Part shown: one piece after another, positions 21,163 to 27,543 of the stretch
Layout of the letters: every line of letters starts with the position of its first letter
How positions within the stretch are numbered: the first letter of the stretch is position 1
NCBI RefSeq assembly: GCF_000485595.1
Contig: NW_014577707.1
Coordinates: 131,566 to 159,108 of the forward strand
Direction of reading: 5' to 3'
DNA length: 27,543 nucleotides
Source: Priapulus caudatus
Lineage: Eukaryota > Priapulida > Priapulimorpha > Priapulimorphida > Priapulidae
Notes under the pieces: generated by a model
Seen by the model: only the letters and a program-made list of their open reading frames with translations
Databases searched by the model: none
Told to the model about the DNA's origin: nothing
Program-made: the position numbers and the translations under genes

Positions 21163-21638
21163 TGTATCCCCCGTTTTCTCCCCAAGATCTGTAAGTATAC
21201 GAAGTTTGGTCATGCTAGGTCAATTAGGGGCCGAGTTATAGAGCTGAAAGGAAATATGAGCAAAGTCAAGTTCAAGGTCAAATAAAAGCTGCAGTGACCT
21301 GGTTTTGGTACGCGACACACGTTCTCCCCAAGATGTGTAAGTAGACCAAGTTTCGTCACGCTAGGTCAATTAGGGGCCGAGTTATAGAGCAGAAGGAAAA
21401 TATGATCAAGGTCAAGGTAAAGGTCAAATAAAGGTCGCAGTGACCTGGTTTTGGTACGCTGCCCACCTTCTCCCCAAGATGTGTAAGTAGACCAAGTTTG
21501 GTCACGCTAGGTCAATTAGGGGTCGAGTTATAGAGCTGAAGGGAAAATCTCTGCGGCAGACCGAGCAGCATGGCGGCGGCGGCGGTTGTACAGACATGAA
21601 ACCATAGTATCCCCGCCGACTTCATCGCGGGGGATACA
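21163..21638. mobile_element. TIR element (476 bp) with 146-bp central tandem repeat
   Basis: Ends TGTATCCCCCG (21163-21173) and its complement CGGGGGATACA (21628-21638). Inside are 2.5 tandem units of 146 bp starting CTCCCCAAGATSTGTAAGTA at 21178, 21324 and 21470, the third truncated near 21547. Near the right end GTATCCCCGC/GCGGGGGATAC forms a hairpin (21607-21637). Central tandem repeats plus a 3' hairpin recall Helentron-associated non-autonomous elements; the inverted ends instead suggest a TIR transposon. No coding frame. Confidence 0.65.
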
Positions 21639-22257
21639 ATACTACTTACGACTACTAATACTAATTACTATTAATATTTGTATTACAATAAAAAACAGAT
21701 GATATACTAGGTTGGTCCATGAGGACCTGAAAAATACCATGTATTAATAACCAGTAAGTATCGTGTGAAATCTTACGTAAAGCATGCAGCGATGCGGTTT
21801 TAATAAAATTAAAACCATGCTAACTTGTTCGTATACATATAGCATCACAGTAGCAGTGCTCTCTGATATTTGATCATACGTACACAACAACCGTCCACAC
21901 TCTCTTGACGTAAAACAATCTCACTCTACCTAACCCCCCCCCCCTAATATGCTACATCCTATAGCAAAAATACTTCAGTGAGCAGGCGGAAGAACGATTT
22001 CCGGCACGTGGGAAATGTAAGAGATGCATCACAAAGAGGCTCGAATAATTCACAGTCACGGACGCGGACGGCAAGGACAACGACAAGGCCGCAAAAAACT
22101 CGGCTATAAAAAGGAATAATCGTTTCTAACCCCCTACACCTGCGGACAACGTGTATTCTCCCAACTGTGACTCCCTCTCAAGCGTCAAGACTCCATCGGC
22201 GACGATCATAAGATGAAGGGAAGTGTGGTGAAATGTAAATCAAAACAAACACGCGCA

Positions 22258-22291
22258 TAATATATATCTATATGTGTATATCTGATATATG

Positions 22292-22324
<33 letters not shown>

Positions 22325-22345
22325 ATATATATATACATATAGATA
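22258..22345. repeat. TA-rich microsatellite
   Basis: Interrupted (TA)n with several small palindromes such as ATATATATAATATATATAT. Confidence 0.85.
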
Positions 22346-22398
22346 GATAGACAGCAGAGATAATCTTACAGACAGATGACCATACACGGGAGTAAATA

Positions 22399-22470
22399 CA
22401 CGGGAGCGATGAGCGATTAGCTCTTCAAACCTCCGAAATCGCTCCCGTGAGGCTCGAAATAGCTCCCGTA
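22399..22470. repeat. Inverted repeat of CACGGGAGCGAT
   Basis: CACGGGAGCGAT (22399-22410) pairs perfectly with ATCGCTCCCGTG (22438-22449). A second, weaker outer pair is formed by CACGGGAGTAAAT (22386-22398) and AGCTCCCGTAAAA. Possibly the remnant of a foldback element. Confidence 0.6.
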
Positions 22471-22525
22471 AAATTTTTGACGAGAGCTATTTTTTCAAGA
22501 CTTTTGAAAAAGAAATTTCCCCCCT

Positions 22526-22546
22526 GATAGACAGACAGACTGACAG

Positions 22547-22581
<35 letters not shown>

Positions 22582-22641
22582 ATAGATAGATAGATAGATA
22601 GACAGACAGATAGATCGATAGATAAATAGATCGATAGATAA

Positions 22642-22674
<33 letters not shown>

Positions 22675-22722
22675 CAGACAGGCAGACAGACAGACAGACA
22701 GGTATATAGATAGACAGACAGC

Positions 22723-22777
<55 letters not shown>

Positions 22778-22910
22778 ATCGATAGATATATAGATATAGA
22801 TAGACAGATAGATAGATAGATAGATAGATAGATAAGATAATAGATAGATAAGTAGATAGATAAATAGATAGATAGAAAGATAAAAAGATAAATATGATAG
22901 ATAGATAGAT

Positions 22911-22976
<66 letters not shown>

Positions 22977-23003
22977 TAAATAGACAACAGACAGACAGAA
23001 GAT
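22526..23003. repeat. Long GATA/GACA microsatellite
   Basis: About 480 bp of interrupted (GATA)n with (GACA)n blocks on the plus strand. Confidence 0.97.
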
Positions 23004-24394
23004 AGCTTGCTAATTATCTATGAGGGCGCTATGTTGTATAACGCTTCATGGCACATACGAAGATCTGATGATGATTACTACGGCCTGCACACGATATTTC
23101 AGACGAGTATTTTTTTACATCAGTGGGATGTATATACCCATCCCTCCACGCGCCGCACGCGCGCGTTTATTTCTGCGTCATTCCGCGCCCTTTAATTCAT
23201 TATCCGTTAATACTACCGCGAAGCTTCTTATAAAGGAGACAATTAGTGAAATGAGGGTATGTGCGGCTAAATGAATTGAAAAGAAGAGGTTATCCACCGA
23301 ATGACTCACAAGTTCTCTGCATACATTTCGCACCGCAGGCTATGAATGCGAAAACACCGATCATAATACGACAGGAACGTGACTAACCATCTAACCCACC
23401 CACCGGACATTTTCAGCTATAGCTACCACGTTCCATGGAATGTACACATATGTACAGCTGACTAATGAAACAACGTCATCGACAGAAAAATGGTGATTTA
23501 AAAATAGCAATCGAAAGCAAAAAACACCCTAAATGCGTGCAGTGACCAGCCCCTTAGAATCAACCTCTGCTAGAGACGTAGATAGCAGTTACTATATAAC
23601 GTAATCATCATAATAAAAAAATTCATTATTTTTATAAACATCTAAGACTCAAACAAGGCCATTCGTTATTTAGAAAGTGACTACTTTAGTAGCGTACCCG
23701 TGAATCGAATTTCTAAACTAACCGATCTAACTAAGGCAACCAAAACGAGTAACCAAGATAGGTATAATGTTGTTTGACCTTACACTGTCCCAGACCAGTG
23801 ATGCATATCAAACGTGTTACGACGATGATTTAGTATATTGTTAAAAACTGGCAGGAATTGTGATGGACTGGCACAATTTGAACATATGAACGCGGGCGTT
23901 TAGGTTCGGTGAAATATTTCTTCTGCCATTATTTATGGCCTGTTAAAATGACCAATGCTCAAATTCTCACAGAGGCTTCCGTCCACGGCTAGCGTTCATG
24001 TACGTTACGCACAAATGTTGCCCAGTACCATGCAGGCCAGGACAGAGGCGATATTAACCTACCGCAAAAAGTCATCTCCCACTTCGCGCTGTCTCTCCGT
24101 TGCAAATTATTCCGCTCTCCTCTTCTCTCCCTCGCTTGCCTCTTTAGCCATCTCACAATATCCATCTATAAGCTCTTCCCTCTTCAGCCTTACTTGGTCC
24201 CCTCTCTTACACACAAGAGATGTGTACTCGCTGATAAGTAATTGCCTCTATACAAGACTCTATTAAAACGAGGCTATTTACACGGCGCATCCAACATGAA
24301 TGCAAGCAAAATGTTTAGAACCAAATCACATTCAGCAGTGAATTGCAACGACATGACTGCCTAACGTTCCCGACGACAACCAACCCACCGCCGC
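23004..24394. other. Upstream flank without a supported gene
   Basis: AT-rich, no recognisable element or coding frame; a pyrimidine-rich patch lies at 24070-24210. Confidence 0.4.
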
Positions 24395-24545
24395 CGCGCC
24401 GCCCCACACACACCACCCCACCAGCCACGACCAGCACCACCACCACCATCACCACCACCAGCAGCAGCAGCAGTAGCAGTAGCAGTGCGGCAGCAGCGGC
24501 AGCAGCGGCAAGAGCAGCAGTAGCAGCATCAGTAGCAGCAACGGC
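24395..24545. repeat. CAC / CAG trinucleotide repeat
   Basis: CCACCAGCACCACCACCACC-type sequence passes into (CAG)n/(TAGCAG)n. Open frames on either strand are homopolymer-like (Thr/Ser/Ala or Ala/Leu/Val) and not called. Confidence 0.9.
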
Positions 24546-24844
24546 CGGTGTTCTACCAGCTCTAAATGGCACAACATGATTGTAATCGGTGTTTTCTAAT
24601 GGGGTGGCCTATTTCCGTCGCTCGAAACGGGCCAACCTCTCGGCGCGCTGTTGCGCGTGTAGTAGTGGCTTCTCCCCGGCCTCACACACCGATGTAAGAC
24701 GCGAGGATAGTAGGATGGCTCTGCGTGAGACATTACTGATCGCAGTGGGTGGGAACACGAAGCTCGGATCCACTCGTGCAGAATGCAGCTACAATCAGCA
24801 GCAGCACTAGCAGCATAAACGCAAACACATTTATAACTAGGAAA

Positions 24845-25071
24845 CAGTGGTCGTAGCTAGGATTTTTCAGCGGGGGGGGGGGCAGTGCCATTAGTCTTAC
24901 ATTTCGTGGGGGGGGGCACAATATATAACTTTTCTTTGTATTATACTGTTCTAACGGCATTGTTTTTAATTCAATTTTTTTTTATCAAGCATGAATTTTC
25001 AGTGGGGGGGGCACCTGGGGGGGCACAGAAAATGTGCTCCACCCCCAGGCCCACCCGTAGCTACGCCCCTG
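24845..25071. mobile_element. Non-autonomous hAT transposon (227 bp) with 8-bp target-site duplication
   Basis: It is flanked by identical 8-bp direct repeats CTAGGAAA (24837-24844 and 25072-25079). The left end reads CAGTGGTCGTAGCTAGG, and the right end reads CCGTAGCTACGCCCCTG, imperfect inverted repeats of the CAGGGGCGTAGCTAC type. An 8-bp duplication and CAGNGG ends define hAT. Interior is G-rich on the plus strand, with G-runs of 7 to 10. No transposase frame. Confidence 0.92.
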
Positions 25072-25079
25072 CTAGGAAA

Positions 25080-25674
25080 TAGCAGGCTACGCGGACAATA
25101 TACCACAAATGGTAGGCGGCATTCATATCCCCTATTGCGATCCAGTGTTTATTCTAATTTTTGGGTCAGTCATATTAACGAAGTCACAATATCGATGCAA
25201 CCAATAATTTGAACAGCTGAGGCAACACGGTGCATACAGGCCCGTGTTCCCACTCTCTGCATGAGCTAGCAAAACTCAATAACATAACTCCTTGCGAGGG
25301 GAATTCAACTCCACTCAAATACAAAGCGGGAAATCACAATGTTTGTCAAGAAAATACGCTTTGTGATCTCATTCGATCATTGAAAGCAAAAAGTATCGGG
25401 AAAGAATAAAAGTGGAACGCGCGTAAGTGCTTTCGGCAACAACCAATCTTTTGTCTCCATTGATCAATGCACGGTAAACAGAGCAATAGTTCATGTAAAG
25501 GGAGAGCTGTTCCTATACGACATGCTACAATCTCCGTCCAACGCACACGGCCACCAACGATAAGGTCCACGATCGAAACTGGAATTTCCTAAAATAATGA
25601 TATTAATAACTATCCATCTGATCTTTGCACCCAATTATCGTTCGAGCTTGGGGATAGATTACAGACACTATATA
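25080..25674. other. Unassigned spacer
   Basis: No gene, element or notable repeat seen between the hAT element and the TA-flanked element. Confidence 0.5.
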
Positions 25675-26079
25675 CCCCGTACATACTGCAAAATATGACA
25701 TGGTATTAAACTAGCGCACCTGGCGCGCGCCAAATCGTAGCGTACAGACTGCCTATTTGATCCTACATTAAATGAGTCATCAGTTCTCAGTTCAGCTCGC
25801 CGACAGCAATTGTACAATTAGTAGTCAATTACGTGACCTAAATAAGGCTATGCGCATGCGTATTGCGATTTAGCACCGGGTCAGGCCCGCGTGTTGCGTA
25901 CGGACACAGCTTGATGCGGGATAACTTATCCCGGGCCTGGCCCTCCTTCATTTGCGGGGCCAAATTGGCGCGGACCAGCGCGTATTTGGAGCGGAATAGC
26001 GTGTACACACTGCAAAAATTCGGCGCGTGCCTGACCCGCACCAGTTTAATACCATATCAAATGTGCAGTCTGTACGGGG
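25675..26079. mobile_element. TIR element (405 bp) inserted at TA
   Basis: Left end CCCCGTACATACTGCA (25675-25690) and right end TGCAGTCTGTACGGGG (26064-26079) open ~38-bp imperfect inverted repeats ending in ATGGTATTAAACT. TA flanks both sides (25673-25674 and 26080-26081), consistent with Tc1/mariner-type TA duplication. A further direct copy of the terminal motif, GTACAGACTGCCTATTTGAT, lies inside at ~25742. A CGGGATAACTTATCCCG palindrome sits near the middle. The small frames inside have no transposase likeness. Confidence 0.75.
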
Positions 26080-26115
26080 TAATGGACGTTTCACAGAACA
26101 TCTTGCCGGTGTAGC

Positions 26116-26290
26116 GCGAAATTTCTGACTTGCGAAATATCTGAGATAGGCTGCCTATGCGCATGCGTACGCGTATGCGCATGCGCACTTCGCATGCGTC
26201 CCGACCCGACTAATCACAGCTCGTCTTTGTGTGCGAAATTTCTGACCTGCAGCGCTGCGAAATAATATGATGATAGGATGCGTATGCGCA
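26116..26290. repeat. Direct repeat GCGAAATTTCTGAC with ATGCGCATGCG blocks
   Basis: GCGAAATTTCTGACYTGC occurs at 26116 and again near 26233. Each copy is followed by GATAGG and an ATGCGCATG-type block (26158 and ~26282), so a ~120-bp unit has been duplicated. Confidence 0.7.
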
Positions 26291-26409
26291 TGGCGCACCG
26301 TCGCATATAATGTGCTCAGGAATTGATGCGAGATAATTGTCCACTTCAAGCGGCAGGACCGAGAGGAGAGGTCATACCCCGCGCATCGCTGGGAGGCGAG
26401 CTATAAGAC

Positions 26410-27357
26410 ACCAGCTGTGGAGAGGAGGGGGAGAAAGCGTGGTAGGAGAAGTGAGGAAAGGGGAGAGAGCTGGTGGAGAATGAGAAAGGGAAGAGGGAGA
26501 AGCTGGTGGAGAAGGAGGAAGGAGAAGGAAGAAAGGTGGTTGGGAGAAGAGAAGGGGCAGAAGCTGATGGGAGAAGAGAGGAGAGGGAGAAAGCTGCGGT
26601 GGAGAAGGAGGAGGGCAGAAGCTGGTGGAGAAGAAGAAGGGGGAGAAGCTGGTGTGGGAATATAAAGAAGGGAGAAAGAGAAGGGCAGCTGTGGAGGAAA
26701 GGAAGGGGAGGAAAAGGGAGAGATTGGAGAAAAGAGGAGGGAGGAACGCTGACGGAAAGAAGGAGGAAGGGGGAAGAAGGGAGAAGCTCGTGAAGAGGCG
26801 GAAGGTGAGGCAGAAGGGGAAGGAACGCTGGTGGAAGAAAGAGGACAGGGAGTTAAGCTGGGCGAGGGAGGCAGGGGGGGAAGAACTGGTGAAGAGGCTA
26901 GAAGCTGGTGAGAAGGGAAGGGAAACGAAACGAGGGAGGGGCAGAAACTGGCGAAGGAGGAAGGGGAAAAAGAGAAAAGGGGAGAACTGGTGAGAAGGGA
27001 AGCGAGGGAGAAGGGAGAACGGTGTGAAGAAGAAGAGGGAGAAGCGCTGGTGAGAAAGGCAGGGGGAGAAGCTAGTGAAGGAGGAAGGGGGAGGCAAAAG
27101 GGAGAAGGGAAGCTGGTGGAGGAGGCAAGGAGATGGAGAAGCGTGGTTGTAGAAGAGAAAGGGCAGGGGGAGAAGCGTGAGGAGGAGGAAGGGAGAAGGG
27201 AAGCGGGTGAGGAGGAAGGGGAGGAAAGGGAGAAAGGTAGATAGAGGGAGAGCGGGAGAAGCTGGTGGAAGAGGAAGGGGAGAAGAGGGGGAGAAATGAA
27301 GGAAGGGGAGAAGGGGAACGAAGCCTGGTGAGAAAGGAAGGGGAGCATAGGGAGAAT
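26410..27357. repeat. Purine-rich minisatellite (~950 bp)
   Basis: Plus strand is almost entirely A/G, built of GGGAGAAGCTGGTGAGAAGG-like units of irregular 25-45 bp length marked by repeated GAAGCTGGTG words. Long frames run through it on both strands because stop codons are rare in such sequence; they give only Ser/Pro/Phe/Leu or Arg/Glu/Gly/Lys strings and are not genes. Confidence 0.95.
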
Positions 27358-27409
27358 CTGCTAACGCCAGCCCCCTGTGGTCACATCAATGAAATGCCGC
27401 GCGCAGCAC

Positions 27410-27543
27410 ACTTCTATCCTCTCCTCCCCCTCCTCCTTCTCCACTAATGCAGCTTGCCTGCCTTTTTTCCCTTCCTCCTGTCCCTCCACCAGCTCTCCCC
27501 CTCCTCATTTTCCACACCTTTCTCACCCTCGCTCCTATTCGAA
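27410..27543. repeat. Same minisatellite type in inverted orientation
   Basis: After a ~50-bp spacer the plus strand turns pyrimidine-rich (CTCCCCCTCCTCCTTCTCCA and CTCCACCAGCTCTCCCCCTC). Reverse-complemented, this has the AGAGCTGGTGGAG words of the array to its left. It runs off the right edge. Confidence 0.75.

Noticed and set aside
24315-24572. Ala/Leu/Val-rich minus frame resembling a signal anchor
   Set aside because: It is the reverse reading of a CAC/CAG trinucleotide repeat.
26401-27348. 315-codon minus-strand frame and several shorter frames across the same tract
   Set aside because: Sequence is a purine-rich minisatellite with few possible stops; the products are Ser/Pro/Phe/Leu strings (or Arg/Glu/Gly/Lys on the other strand) with no domain.

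Overview
The window is intron-rich animal nuclear DNA, most likely from an invertebrate and plausibly a marine one. It holds one recognisable gene: the 5' half of a TRPM-family cation channel on the minus strand. The host call rests on GT-AG introns, an alpha-type (TRPM1/3/6/7-like) TRPM N-terminus, and a dense load of short non-autonomous DNA transposons, minisatellites and microsatellites. The species cannot be named from the sequence. There are no bacterial operons, rRNA, tRNA or CRISPR arrays.

Gene layout (minus strand, read from high to low coordinates): exon 1, with the start codon, 15891-15658; exon 2, 10060-9981; exon 3, 7151-7070; exon 4, 5452-5348; exon 5, 4891-4678; exon 6, 4327-4197; exon 7, 3932-3761; exon 8, 3214-3031; exon 9, 2440-2317; exon 10, 1300-1127. 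All ten exons join in phase (1500 nt, 500 codons, no stop) and cover the cytoplasmic N-terminal TRPM homology / SLOG region. The ankyrin-like repeats, six-helix channel and C-terminus lie beyond the left edge.

Introns: intron 1 (5.6 kb) and intron 2 (2.8 kb) carry several foldback and TIR elements. The smaller introns carry minisatellites. The start of intron 1 is built on a tandem repeat in which the exon 1 splice-donor segment occurs three times.

Upstream flank (15.9-27.5 kb): no supportable gene. It has a GC-rich stretch next to exon 1, a Leu/Ala-codon-like trinucleotide repeat, about eleven copies of a ~101-bp satellite, a TIR element with a 146-bp central tandem repeat rich in AGGTCA motifs, a long GATA microsatellite, a small hAT element with a perfect 8-bp target-site duplication, a TA-flanked TIR element, and a ~950-bp purine-rich minisatellite that changes strand near 27.4 kb. 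Both window ends lie in repeats.

No new multi-gene system was found. The most original observations are (i) the duplicated splice-donor cassette at TRPM exon 1 and (ii) a family of extremely short (34-80 bp) foldback elements sharing TCARGAG-type ends and ~5-bp target-site duplications, with four full copies and two half copies.
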